Origin: 2-01-FULL-39-33 sp964361645
Lineage (GTDB): Bacteria; Patescibacteriota; Patescibacteriia; 2-01-FULL-39-33
NCBI GenBank assembly: GCA_964361645.1
Contig: CAYIBK010000004.1
Coordinates: 1-57,757, forward strand
DNA: 57,757 bases
Direction: 5' to 3'
The notes beneath the pieces were generated by a model. It saw nothing but the letters and a program-made list of their open reading frames with translations, was not told the DNA's origin and did not search any database. Made by a program: the position numbers and the translations under genes. Below, one piece after another: positions 44,139 to 52,687 of this stretch; the stretch's first letter is position 1; every line of letters starts with the position of its first letter.

Positions 44139-45188
44139 TTATACATTAAATCTAAAATGGCAAACATCCCCATCTTGCACCACATAATCCTTGCCTTCCA
44201 ATCTAATTAAGCCTTTTTCCTTAGCTTTTACTTCCCCGCCATTGTCTACAAAATCATGCCAATTAATCACCTCGGCTCTAATAAAGCCTTTTTCAAAATC
44301 AGTATGGATAACACCGGCTGCTTGTGGAGCATATGACCCACTTTTAATTGTCCAAGCTTTGGCCTCTTGCGGACCGGAAGTGAAAAATGTTATCAAGTCC
44401 AAAGTATCATACGACTTTTTAATTAATTTGTCAAGTCCAGATGATTCTAACTTTAATTCTTTTAAATATTCACTAGCTTCTTCCTTAGGCAATTCCGATA
44501 AATCAGCTTCTATTTTAGCCGAAATGGGAATATAATCAGTTGCCTGAAAAATATTATCTTCATCAACATTTAGAACATAAATCATCGGTTTCATAGTTAA
44601 GAGATTCAAATCCCTGATCAATAATTTTTCTTCCTTATCAGTTATGATATCAATGGCTAATTTGCCCTCTTCCAAACCCTTTTTTAATTTTTCGTAAATA
44701 GGTTGGAGAATTTTGGCTTCTTTGTCATTGCCTCTGGCTAATTTTTCATTTTTACCGATACGGCCATCAACTGTTGCCAGATCGGCAAAAATTAATTCTA
44801 AATTAATCGTTTCTTTATCTGATTCCGGATCAATTTTTCCATGAACATGAGTAACATCCTTGTCGCTGAAATGACGCAGGACTTGGACGATGGCATCGGT
44901 GTTCCTAATATTAGCCAAAAACTTATTACCCAAGCCTTCGCCTTTGTGAGCGCCAGCCACTAGCCCAGCAATATCCACAAACTCAATGGCGGTAGGAACT
45001 ATTTTGGCAGAATTAGACACTTTAGCTAATTTTTCCAATCGGGCGTCGGGCACGGCAACCACACCAACATTGGGATCGATGGTACAAAATGGATAATTAG
45101 AAGCATCAACCTGTTTTTTGGTTAAGGCCTTGAATAAAGTTGATTTCCCTACATTAGGTAGTCCTACTATACCCACTGATAATGACAT
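44139..45188 (-). CDS. ychF: Ribosome-binding GTPase/ATPase YchF
   Basis: A 349-residue Obg-like P-loop protein. The G1 loop is GLPNVGKSTLFKALT near residue 8, the YPFCTIDPN switch follows, then the G3 motif DIAGLVAGAHKGEGLGN, and the C-terminal TGS-like domain ends with KDYVVQDGDVCHFRF. It binds ribosomes and, in some lineages, ATP. Confidence 0.97.
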   Translation of the reverse strand: MSLSVGIVGLPNVGKSTLFKALTKKQVDASNYPFCTIDPNVGVVAVPDARLEKLAKVSNSAKIVPTAIEFVDIAGLVAGAHKGEGLGNKFLANIRNTDAIVQVLRHFSDKDVTHVHGKIDPESDKETINLELIFADLATVDGRIGKNEKLARGNDKEAKILQPIYEKLKKGLEEGKLAIDIITDKEEKLLIRDLNLLTMKPMIYVLNVDEDNIFQATDYIPISAKIEADLSELPKEEASEYLKELKLESSGLDKLIKKSYDTLDLITFFTSGPQEAKAWTIKSGSYAPQAAGVIHTDFEKGFIRAEVINWHDFVDNGGEVKAKEKGLIRLEGKDYVVQDGDVCHFRFNV

Positions 45189-45342
45189 AAAAATAATTTC
45201 TAATTTTTAATTTCTAATTTTTAAATTTTTTACAGACAACTTCTAAATTATAAAATTTAAAATTACTAACATAATATACAACAAAACCTTTATTTTTTCA
45301 AGTTATTTGAAAAAAAACGATAATTATTCTAAGATATTAACT

Positions 45343-45891
45343 ATGACTGATAAATACAAAAAATTCTTAGAGACATATTTCACGATTTTTGATGTGGAAA
45401 CTTCCGGCTTGAATCCGGAAAAAGACGATGTCTTGGAAATCGCCGCCCTGAAATTGAAAGGCAGTGATATTGTTGACCGTTTTGAAATTCTGGCTCAACC
45501 CACCAAATCAATTCCGCCAGAGGCCGAGAGAATCCACGGACTTAATGAAATATACTTGCTAGTTAATGGACAAAGTATTGATGTGGTGATGAAAAAATTC
45601 TTGAATTTTATTGGAGATTCTATAATAGTCGGACATAATATTAGAGAATTTGATTGGCTATTTATTATTTACTATTGCCAAAAAATGAAACTGGCTAAGC
45701 CGGAAAATAAGATAATAGACACCTTGGAATTAGCCAGAAAATTATTATCGCTCCCCAGTAATACTTTAACTAATGTTGCTAGCCATTTTGGCTTTGAACA
45801 TAAATCTGCTCACCGGGCCATGCCTGATGTGGAGATGAATGCTAAAGTTTTTCTTAAACTTATGGACCTACTCTTGAAGCAGGAAAGTTAA
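45343..45891 (+). CDS. DnaQ-like 3'-5' exonuclease (DEDD)
   Basis: A 182-residue protein from ATG at 45343 (an earlier TTG is possible). ExoI motif TIFDVETSGLNP, ExoII HNIREFDW and ExoIII HRAMPDVEMN hold the metal-binding D/E residues and a catalytic-type His, as in DNA polymerase III epsilon or RNase T-like nucleases. It is not fused to a polymerase. Confidence 0.9.
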   Translation: MTDKYKKFLETYFTIFDVETSGLNPEKDDVLEIAALKLKGSDIVDRFEILAQPTKSIPPEAERIHGLNEIYLLVNGQSIDVVMKKFLNFIGDSIIVGHNIREFDWLFIIYYCQKMKLAKPENKIIDTLELARKLLSLPSNTLTNVASHFGFEHKSAHRAMPDVEMNAKVFLKLMDLLLKQES

Positions 45892-45954
45892 TTATATTTT
45901 AAAATATTCAACTATTTTAAACATACTTTTATTTATTATTTTATTTATAAATTA

Positions 45955-46128
45955 ATCTCGAGCATATGAAAAATTTAGATTAAGCGGAAAGTAAAATGAG
46001 TTACAAAACTTTTACTGTCTGATCCGCCCTGGGCGGAGAGTTTAAAAGTTTTGTTAGAATTTTACTTGGAGCGCTAAATTTTTCATCGCTCGTAGTTTTG
46101 CGCCACTTTTACTAAAAGTGGCTAAATA
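45955..46128. repeat. Composite type D element without REP-A
   Basis: CTCGAGCATATGAAAAATTT and ATTAAGCGGAAAGTAA lead to an inner GATCCGCCCTGGGCGGA palindrome, then GCTAAATTTTTCATCGCTCG and the GCCACTTTT/AAAAGTGGC hairpin. The other copies have a REP-A in the centre. Confidence 0.7.
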
Positions 46129-46138
46129 ATATTCAATG

Positions 46139-46168
46139 AAAAAACGATCTAATTTTAGATTGTTTTTT
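46139..46168 (-). terminator. Terminator after folD
   Basis: AACAATCTAA-AAT-TTAGATCGTT stem-type hairpin with TTTTTT on the minus strand. Confidence 0.7.
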
Positions 46169-46172
46169 ATTA

Positions 46173-46976
46173 TTAATTTCTTTTCAAATTTATTTCCAAA
46201 GTATTCCGTAATAAACAAGCCACAGTTAGTGGCCCAACACCACCGGGCACCGGAGAAATAAAAGAAGCTACTTCCAACACATTCTCATCCACATCCCCCA
46301 CTACTTGCCCATCTATTTTATTAATACCCACATCAATTATAATGGCACTAGTTTTAACCATGGCTTTTTTAAGTGATTTGGCCTGGCCTAGAGCAATAAT
46401 AATAATATCGTAATTGGCAGAATCTTCTGGAATATTAGAACTGGTTTTAATATTAGTAATTCCTAAATTAGAAAGATATTTTTCCATTTTATCCGTATAA
46501 ATATCACACTTAGCAATAACTAATGTTTTTTTGCCTTTTAAATCTTCATTCGTGGCTTTTAACAGTTCCATAATAGCAGAGATAGTCGGCGGTATAACTT
46601 TATCTTCTTCGCCACTGGAAAAAAATCCATCAACATCTTTATGAGGTGAAATAAGATCTATAGTTTTTTGCGTTTCATATCCATCAGGTAGGGGCAACTG
46701 AAGCAAAATACCATCAACCTCATCATCTTTATTTAAAAATTGTATCAGTTCTGCTAATTTTTCCCCATCAATAATCTCCGGACATAAATATTTATGAAAA
46801 TTAATGCCAACCTCATGGCAAGCTTTTTCCTTGAGCTTAATATAAGTAGCCGAGGCTTCATTATTACCCACTAAAATAGCAGCTAGACCTGGTTTTTTCT
46901 CTAGAGCGAATATTTTTTGGGCTAAATCTGATTTTATAGTATCGGCCAATTCTTGGCCGTTTAATATTTTTGACAT
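46173..46976 (-). CDS. folD: Divergent FolD (methylene-THF dehydrogenase/cyclohydrolase)
   Basis: A 267-residue protein. The folate-site features are present: YIKLKEKACHEVGI with the catalytic Lys, DGILLQLPLP, HKDVDGF and the end PVPGGVGPLT. In the nucleotide-binding domain the usual GRSxxVGxP is replaced by AKCDIYTDKMEKYL, so NADP binding may be altered or lost. It interconverts 5,10-methylene-THF and 10-formyl-THF. It lies next to glyA on the same strand. Confidence 0.9.
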   Translation of the reverse strand: MSKILNGQELADTIKSDLAQKIFALEKKPGLAAILVGNNEASATYIKLKEKACHEVGINFHKYLCPEIIDGEKLAELIQFLNKDDEVDGILLQLPLPDGYETQKTIDLISPHKDVDGFFSSGEEDKVIPPTISAIMELLKATNEDLKGKKTLVIAKCDIYTDKMEKYLSNLGITNIKTSSNIPEDSANYDIIIIALGQAKSLKKAMVKTSAIIIDVGINKIDGQVVGDVDENVLEVASFISPVPGGVGPLTVACLLRNTLEINLKRN

Positions 46977-47064
46977 AATTTCTAATTTTTAATTTCCAAT
47001 TTTGAATGAATTTTTAATTTTGAAATTATAATTTTAAAATTGATTCAAAATTAATAATTCATAA

Positions 47065-48315
47065 TTAAAAATTCTGATATATTGGAAACTTCTTCGTTAA
47101 TTTAAAAACGTTTTGTTTTATAGCAGACTTTATTTTCTTATTATCAGGATTTTTCAAGATTTCAGATATCCATTCGCCTATTATTACCATCTCTTTTTCA
47201 CCCATACCACGAGTAGTCAAAGCCGGAGTGCCTATTCTTATGCCCGAAGGATTAAGAGGTGTGGCTGGATCATAAGGAATCATATTGGCATTGGTATAAA
47301 TACCAGCTTCGGCTAACACTTCTGCGCCCACCTTGCCAGAAATATTCAAATTGCGGCAATCAACTAAAACTAAATGATTTTCTGTGCTATCGGCTACCAA
47401 CTTAATGCCATTATCAATTAAAACTTTAGCTATAATCTTGGCATTTACCACGGTTTGCTTTTGGTCTTTTTTGAATTTATCTGTTGTTGCTTCACAAAAA
47501 GCCATAGCCTTGGCCGCAATCACATTTTCTAGTGGTCCGCCTTGCATGCCTGGGAAAACGGCCTTATCAATTTTTTTAGCCAAATCAATTTTGCAAATTA
47601 TTATAGCGCTTCTAGGTCCACGCAAAGTCTTATGGGTGGTGGTAGTCACCACATCAACATCAGGAAATGGCGAGGGATGAACACTTCCAATTACTAATCC
47701 GGCTACATGAGAGATATCCGCTAAGTGATAAGCACCGACACTCTTGGCAATTTGTGAAAATTTTTTGAAATCTATTTTTTGAGTATAAGCCGTCGCGCCA
47801 GAGACAATCATTTTAGGCTTTTCGCGCTTAGCCATTCTAAGAATTTCAGCGTAATTAAATTTGTTGGTTTTAGGATCCACACTGTAATGAGAGAAATTAA
47901 AAAGCTGGCCGGAAAAACTTACTTTAGAGCCATGGGTTAGATGTCCTCCAGCTCCCAAATCAAGCCCCAGTATTTTATCACCTGGTTTTAGAAGTCCCAA
48001 ATAAACTGCCAGATTAGCTGAGGACCCGGAATGAGGTTGGACATTGGCATGCCATTTTTTATCAGATAAGCCAAACATCTTGAGCGCCAAATCCTTGGCT
48101 GTATTTTCTATTTCATCAATTATGGCATTACCAGTATAATACCTCTTGCCAGGATAACCTTCGCTGTATTTATTAGAAAGTGGCGTACCCATTGCTTCTA
48201 GTACATCTTTTGAGGCATAATTTTCACTAGCAATCATAACCAAGCCATCTTGCTGACGCTGAGTTTCCTGATTGATTAATTTTTTTACCCTGTTTAATCC
48301 TTTCAATTGTGACAT
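47065..48315 (-). CDS. glyA: Serine hydroxymethyltransferase
   Basis: A 416-residue PLP enzyme that turns serine and THF into glycine and 5,10-methylene-THF, the substrate of FolD encoded next door. The PLP-binding Lys is in VVTTTTHKTLRGPRSA. Other signatures: SNKYSEGYPGKRYYTGN and HLADISHVAGLV. Length and start agree with the family. Confidence 0.97.
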   Translation of the reverse strand: MSQLKGLNRVKKLINQETQRQQDGLVMIASENYASKDVLEAMGTPLSNKYSEGYPGKRYYTGNAIIDEIENTAKDLALKMFGLSDKKWHANVQPHSGSSANLAVYLGLLKPGDKILGLDLGAGGHLTHGSKVSFSGQLFNFSHYSVDPKTNKFNYAEILRMAKREKPKMIVSGATAYTQKIDFKKFSQIAKSVGAYHLADISHVAGLVIGSVHPSPFPDVDVVTTTTHKTLRGPRSAIIICKIDLAKKIDKAVFPGMQGGPLENVIAAKAMAFCEATTDKFKKDQKQTVVNAKIIAKVLIDNGIKLVADSTENHLVLVDCRNLNISGKVGAEVLAEAGIYTNANMIPYDPATPLNPSGIRIGTPALTTRGMGEKEMVIIGEWISEILKNPDNKKIKSAIKQNVFKLTKKFPIYQNF

Positions 48316-48429
48316 AATTATACTTTAATATTATTTAACAGGGTGGATATATTTTTTATTCATGTTCTTATATTACAATAAAAAACAGACTATTTCAATT
48401 AATAAAACCGGTATATACCGGCATCAATA

Positions 48430-48580
48430 GAAATGTTCACCCAGTTAAGTAGGCAACTTCGTTACCAAAAATCCTGAAAGGATTTTTACTTAACAGGGTA
48501 AATCCCGAGTCCATTCGACTTCGCTCAGGATAAACTCCACGAAGTAAAGTCGAGCCTGCCTGCCGGCAGGCAGGGGATCT
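48430..48580. repeat. Nested palindromes with PAL20
   Basis: ACCCAGTTAAGTA and TACTTAACAGGGT are inverted arms around an AAAAATCC-TGAA-AGGATTTTT hairpin. A PAL20 copy lies at 48555-48574. Confidence 0.7.
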
Positions 48581-48611
48581 CTTCAATTATAAAATGGATT
48601 TTATTATATAA

Positions 48612-48640
48612 AATAAAAACGGATCAATTTAATTAATCCG
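48612..48640 (-). terminator. Terminator after the Nudix gene
   Basis: CGGATTAATT-AAA-TTGATCCG stem with TTTTTATTTT on the minus strand. Confidence 0.85.
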
Positions 48641-48661
48641 CTGTGATTTAAGGTAACTATT

Positions 48662-49123
48662 TTATAACTGTCTTAGATATTCGGCAATCACTGGATCAAC
48701 ATTTGGAGCAATATCATCTGGTAGATTATTAATATCAAACCATTCCATGGCTAATGTTTGATCTCCGGCTATTGGCTCATCAGAAACTTCTGCCAAATAA
48801 TGAATTAACATTATCACCTCCGGCTTTTCAGTACCAGCCTCTGGCACTTCATTCCAAACGACCATCGGCTTAAGCGGTTTGATTAATTTTACTTCTACGC
48901 CAATTTCTTCCTTAGCTTCGCGGATAGCATTGGCTTCCAAATCCAAACCTTTAATTAATTTACCGCCACAAAATTTCCATTTAAGTTCTGCCGGTGGCTT
49001 ATCGCCATGTTTAACTAGCAAAACTTTTTCTACTCCATCTCTATTTTGAATAATCACTGGTCCAGAAGCAATCATAGCATTAAAAACGCCAATCTCACCT
49101 TTAATTGTTTTATTGATATCCAT
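48662..49123 (-). CDS. Nudix hydrolase
   Basis: A 153-residue protein from MDINKT at 49123, chosen because a perfect AAGGAGG lies at 49135-49129. The Nudix box core REAKEEIGV is intact within GGKLIKGLDLEANAI, although the first Glu of the long consensus is replaced. The family hydrolyses nucleoside diphosphate derivatives; the substrate cannot be predicted. Confidence 0.88.
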   Translation of the reverse strand: MDINKTIKGEIGVFNAMIASGPVIIQNRDGVEKVLLVKHGDKPPAELKWKFCGGKLIKGLDLEANAIREAKEEIGVEVKLIKPLKPMVVWNEVPEAGTEKPEVIMLIHYLAEVSDEPIAGDQTLAMEWFDINNLPDDIAPNVDPVIAEYLRQL

Positions 49124-49191
49124 ATTAACCTCCTTCTTATTTATTACAAATATCATCTTATACTAATAAATAAAATTAAACAATAAAAGAA

Positions 49192-49217
49192 AATGACGCA
49201 CCATTAAAGTACGTCAT
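49192..49217 (-). terminator. Terminator overlapping the stop of the gene at 49204
   Basis: AATGACG-TACTTTAATGGTG-CGTCATT stem with TTCTTTTATT on the minus strand. The stop codon lies in the loop. Confidence 0.75.
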
Positions 49218-49818
49218 TATTTAACCTGCTTTGGCGCTGATAATAGGTCATCAGTGCCAGAATTAAAATAACAAAAACAATTGTTCTTACAGAATAGATT
49301 ACAGCTAAAACATTCCCACCTTGTATTGATGGATAGAGGGCTAATATCCCAGCTGATAAACCGCATACCCACGCCACATATGATTCTACATTGCGTTTTT
49401 CTTGATGTAGACTAAGGATTGTTGGAATATAACCAAGACCGATGAGCATTTGGGTGAAAATATTACTCCTCCAAGCATCTTGAGAAATTATTCCAAAAAG
49501 GACAATAGCCGATACTCCACCCAAATACCATTTCTCAAATGATCTAAAAACTATTTTCCTGCCCCCGTAATAAACCAGGGCTAATAAAATAATAACGGTT
49601 GCCAGAAAATCCATAGTGTTTAAAATGCCAGAACGCCAATCCCCTTCTTCAGCCAAAAGATAAGTTAATAGGCTTAATCCAGTGCCTATTACAAAAGTTA
49701 TCCAAGTGGAAAGGGTCGGCACCACGCCACTCTTTTTACTTTGTTTAATCTGATGTGTATAGCATACAACAAAAATTATCACTACCATACCAACAAGAGC
49801 TACAAATATATCTTTCAC
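49204..49818 (-). CDS. Polytopic membrane protein, hypothetical
   Basis: A 204-residue protein with about six hydrophobic helices: a short first helix, a THQIKQSKKSGVV loop, then alternating helices ending with the basic stretch QRQSRLNNDVL. No transport motif is recognised. It has its own consensus promoter and terminator. Confidence 0.65.
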   Translation of the reverse strand: MKDIFVALVGMVVIIFVVCYTHQIKQSKKSGVVPTLSTWITFVIGTGLSLLTYLLAEEGDWRSGILNTMDFLATVIILLALVYYGGRKIVFRSFEKWYLGGVSAIVLFGIISQDAWRSNIFTQMLIGLGYIPTILSLHQEKRNVESYVAWVCGLSAGILALYPSIQGGNVLAVIYSVRTIVFVILILALMTYYQRQSRLNNDVL

Positions 49819-49862
49819 TTTTGAATTCCTTCTTGGTTTGAATTGCCAATGAACAACTTACC

Positions 49863-49891
49863 ATTATATCACTGGGTTAGGTTTTTGTCAA
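49863..49891 (-). promoter_or_regulatory. Consensus sigma70 promoter of the gene at 49204
   Basis: Minus strand TTGACA (49891-49886), 17-bp spacer, TATAAT (49868-49863). Confidence 0.85.
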
Positions 49892-49925
49892 GTTACATTT
49901 TTTATTAATAATATACAAATAATAA

Positions 49926-50142
49926 CCCGAGCATATGAAAAATTTAGATTAAGCGTTATTGCGAGGAGATCCCTCGTAAACTCGGGACAGGCTCCGCAAT
50001 TCCATGTTTATATTAAATGAGATTGCTTCTCCGCCCTGGGCGGATCGCAATGACAATATATTTAGAGTGTTAAATTTTTCATCGCTCGTAGTCCTGTCTG
50101 CCGGCAGGCAGGTTTGCGCCACTTTTGGTAGCAAAAGTGGCT
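49926..50142. repeat. Composite type D element with REP-A and PAL20
   Basis: CGAGCATATGAAAAATTTAG, ATTGCGAGGAG to GATCGCAATGACAATAT, TAAATTTTTCATCGCTCGTAG, PAL20 at 50093-50112 and the GCCACTTTT/AAAAGTGGC hairpin that ends at the elp3 stop. Confidence 0.8.
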
Positions 50143-51760
50143 AGATTATCTTAGTCATATAAGTGCCTTCTAATTTATAGCCAAATTTTTCGTAATACTT
50201 GCGCACTCCCACGCCGGCAATAATCGCCATTTTATTTAAGCCTTCTTTTTGACAAATCTCCTCGGCTTTTTTAAGAAGCCTAGTCCCCAATCCGCCGTGT
50301 TGGACATTACCCTTTTTACCTATCTCCGTTAATTTGCCATAAGTATGAAGTTCTCTTATTAAACCTGCACCCACTAATTCCGGTATAAAGCTCCCACCCC
50401 CTCTACCACCTTGAGTGGCTTCTCCCCCTCGGACAGGGAGAGAAATTTTATTATTTATTCTTAGACGCAAAAAAGCATAAAGCACTTTTTCATCATAAGA
50501 CTCATAACTCAAAAAGTATTCCCAGCCTTCACTAGCCCTGTATGATCTAACTTTTAAAATTAAATCATCAATGCTTTGTGGTATGGGATGATGACGTCCA
50601 ACCTCACGACATCTAATACAACGACAAGACCAACCTTCTTTTTTTGACTCATCATCCAATAGTTGGCGTAAATTAGTGATACTATTGCCAGCTAAAATAC
50701 TTTCTTCTGGAATGTCTCTAATTAATCTGGTAATACGCACATATTCTGGCGTAATTTTTTTGATATTAATTAATAGTTTATGAAGTTGCTTTTCACTATA
50801 CGGCTTATATTTGCCACTCTTCCACCAATTATAAAGTTCCGCATGCTCATTTACCACGCAAGGATAAATCTTGATCATATCCGGCATCCAGTCTTGGTGG
50901 GTATAAACTTTTTTAAACATCGCCAAATCTTTAGCCGGAGTAGAGCCTGGCAAATCAGGCATAAAATGTAAATTTATTTTAAAGCCAGCCTCCTTTAATA
51001 ATCTTATGGCTTTAATGCTTCTCTCTACTGTGTGCCCTCTTTTGTTTAAGGCCAGTATTTTATTATCAATATGTTGAATACCAAGTTCTACCCGAGTACA
51101 ACCGAATTTTCTCATCCTGATTATTTCTTTGGCATTAATAAAGTCTGGACGAGTTTCTAAAGTTAAACCAATACAGCGATGTTTGGCGGTTTCGTTTATT
51201 TTTTGAGCTTGCTCCAAGTTTTTAGATTTTCTGCCATTTAAAGCTTCAAAACATCTTTTGATATACCAATCTTGATATTGCTTTGGAAGAGCAGACCAAG
51301 TACCGCCGATAATTATCAATTCTACTTTATCAGTTTTATGACCATTAGCTTTGAGTGCGCGAAGTCTCATCTTGATTTGCCTATGAGGATCAAAATCATT
51401 TAAGATAGCGCGCATCACCGCCGGCTCATTGGATAAATAACTCTTGGGCATTCTAACTTCAGTGGGACAAAAAACGCATTTGCCAGGGCAGGGATAGGCC
51501 TTGGTTAAAACGGTAATTATCGCCACCCCAGACATAGTACGCACTGCTCTTTTGGTTAATAATTTTTCCAATTCTGGGCTGGATTTTATTTTTTTACTTT
51601 TAATTAAAATATGATAAGCTGAGAGTAGCTTTGATTTTTCTGGTGGAGGAAAGCCGAACTTGCCTGATTCATTTCTAATTACAAACATCAGCTCTTTGTA
51701 GGAAGAAGGCTTTGATTTAACTAATGATTTGATTATTTTTTGTAATTGTATTTTGGTCAT
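50141..51760 (-). CDS. elp3: Elp3-type radical SAM/GNAT tRNA wobble-uridine enzyme
   Basis: A 539-residue enzyme that uses acetyl-CoA and SAM to add a carboxymethyl group to U34 of certain tRNAs. The radical SAM cluster motif is CPGKCVFCPTEVRMPKSY near residue 92; ELIIIGGTW, RGHTVERSIKAI and MPDLPGSTP follow. The C-terminal GNAT domain has GGLGTRLLKKAEEI and KYYEKFGYKLEGTYM. Between about residues 438 and 456 it carries an extra Gly/Arg-rich peptide (SLPVRGGEATQGGRGGG) encoded by REP-C repeat DNA in frame. The start lies 6 bp from the divergent Trm9-like gene. Confidence 0.95.
   Translation of the reverse strand: MTKIQLQKIIKSLVKSKPSSYKELMFVIRNESGKFGFPPPEKSKLLSAYHILIKSKKIKSSPELEKLLTKRAVRTMSGVAIITVLTKAYPCPGKCVFCPTEVRMPKSYLSNEPAVMRAILNDFDPHRQIKMRLRALKANGHKTDKVELIIIGGTWSALPKQYQDWYIKRCFEALNGRKSKNLEQAQKINETAKHRCIGLTLETRPDFINAKEIIRMRKFGCTRVELGIQHIDNKILALNKRGHTVERSIKAIRLLKEAGFKINLHFMPDLPGSTPAKDLAMFKKVYTHQDWMPDMIKIYPCVVNEHAELYNWWKSGKYKPYSEKQLHKLLINIKKITPEYVRITRLIRDIPEESILAGNSITNLRQLLDDESKKEGWSCRCIRCREVGRHHPIPQSIDDLILKVRSYRASEGWEYFLSYESYDEKVLYAFLRLRINNKISLPVRGGEATQGGRGGGSFIPELVGAGLIRELHTYGKLTEIGKKGNVQHGGLGTRLLKKAEEICQKEGLNKMAIIAGVGVRKYYEKFGYKLEGTYMTKII
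50392..50446. repeat. REP-C-like element inside the elp3 reading frame
   Basis: CCCACCCCCTCTACCACCTT to TCCCCCTCGGACAGGGAGAG-type sequence, the same style as the REP-C clusters. It keeps the elp3 frame open. Confidence 0.75.
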
Positions 51761-51766
51761 AAATAG

Positions 51767-52480
51767 ATGAAAGAAAAAACGGTAAAAAAAATTTTAGAAT
51801 CTACCCTTGATCTCTATAATAAAATAGCTGATGATTTTTATCAGACCAGAAAAAAACCCTGGCCCATTATAGATTTAATAAAATCACATATAAATAAAGC
51901 TAATAACATTGTTGATTTGGGCTGTGGTAGTGGCCGCCTATCGGAATTAGTATCGGATAATCAAAATTATTTAGGTTTGGATAATTCTGCTTCATTAATA
52001 AAAATTGCTCAGAATAATTATTCTAACAGAAAAAACATAAATTTTCAAGTCCTAGATATTATAAATAATGAATTACCAAACAAAAAATTCGATTTAGCTT
52101 TAATGATTGCAGTTATTCATCATCTCCCAACCAAAGAGCTAAGATTAAAAATTCTTAACAATATTAAAGAATCGCTAACTGATGATGGCCTACTTATAAT
52201 AACTTCTTGGAACTTATGGCAAAAAGATTATCGCCGCCACTTGTTTAATTATAGGTTAAAGATTACTAAATATAAAATCTTCTCTTTTAATGACGCTTTT
52301 ATCCCTTGGCAACAAAACCAATCAAGATATGTCCACTCTTTTTCTAAAGGTGAGTTAAAAAAATTGCTTAAAAAAGCCGGCTTTGAAGTTAAAGAAGTGT
52401 TTTATGAATATAGGGGCGAAAAAACTTCGCGTTTTAAAGGTAAAAATCTAATAGTGATCGCTGAAAAAATAAATCAATAA
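51767..52480 (+). CDS. Trm9/ALKBH8-like tRNA methyltransferase
   Basis: A 237-residue SAM-methyltransferase with motif I IVDLGCGSGRLSEL near residue 48 and AVIHHLPTKELR near 117. The C-terminal SRYVHSFSKGELKKLLKKAG is close to the RYYHxFxxGEL motif of Trm9/ALKBH8, which methylate carboxymethyl-U34. It is divergent from elp3 and 6 bp away, suggesting both act on the same tRNA base. The assignment rests on motif and neighbourhood. Confidence 0.8.
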   Translation: MKEKTVKKILESTLDLYNKIADDFYQTRKKPWPIIDLIKSHINKANNIVDLGCGSGRLSELVSDNQNYLGLDNSASLIKIAQNNYSNRKNINFQVLDIINNELPNKKFDLALMIAVIHHLPTKELRLKILNNIKESLTDDGLLIITSWNLWQKDYRRHLFNYRLKITKYKIFSFNDAFIPWQQNQSRYVHSFSKGELKKLLKKAGFEVKEVFYEYRGEKTSRFKGKNLIVIAEKINQ

Positions 52481-52543
52481 TTACTGAGTAAGTTTAATTT
52501 TTATCAAAAAAATGTTAAAATTAAATTATGAAATATCTTCTTT

Positions 52544-52641
52544 TTGTCATTGCGAGGAGTCCTCGTGAAGACGGGGAAGCAATCTTATTTGATACAAAAA
52601 TGAGATTGCTTCACTCCACTTCGTTTCGTTCGCAATGACAT
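52544..52641. repeat. REP-A element
   Basis: GTCATTGCGAGGAG to TTCGCAATGACA, upstream of the phosphohexomutase gene. Confidence 0.8.
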
Positions 52642-52687
52642 AAGAGAATAATTCTCAATGGCGGATAATGTAATTATTAAAATACTT

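Noticed and set aside
48317..48322. TATAAT directly before the glyA start
   Set aside because: It lies 1 bp from the ATG, so transcription would start inside the coding region.
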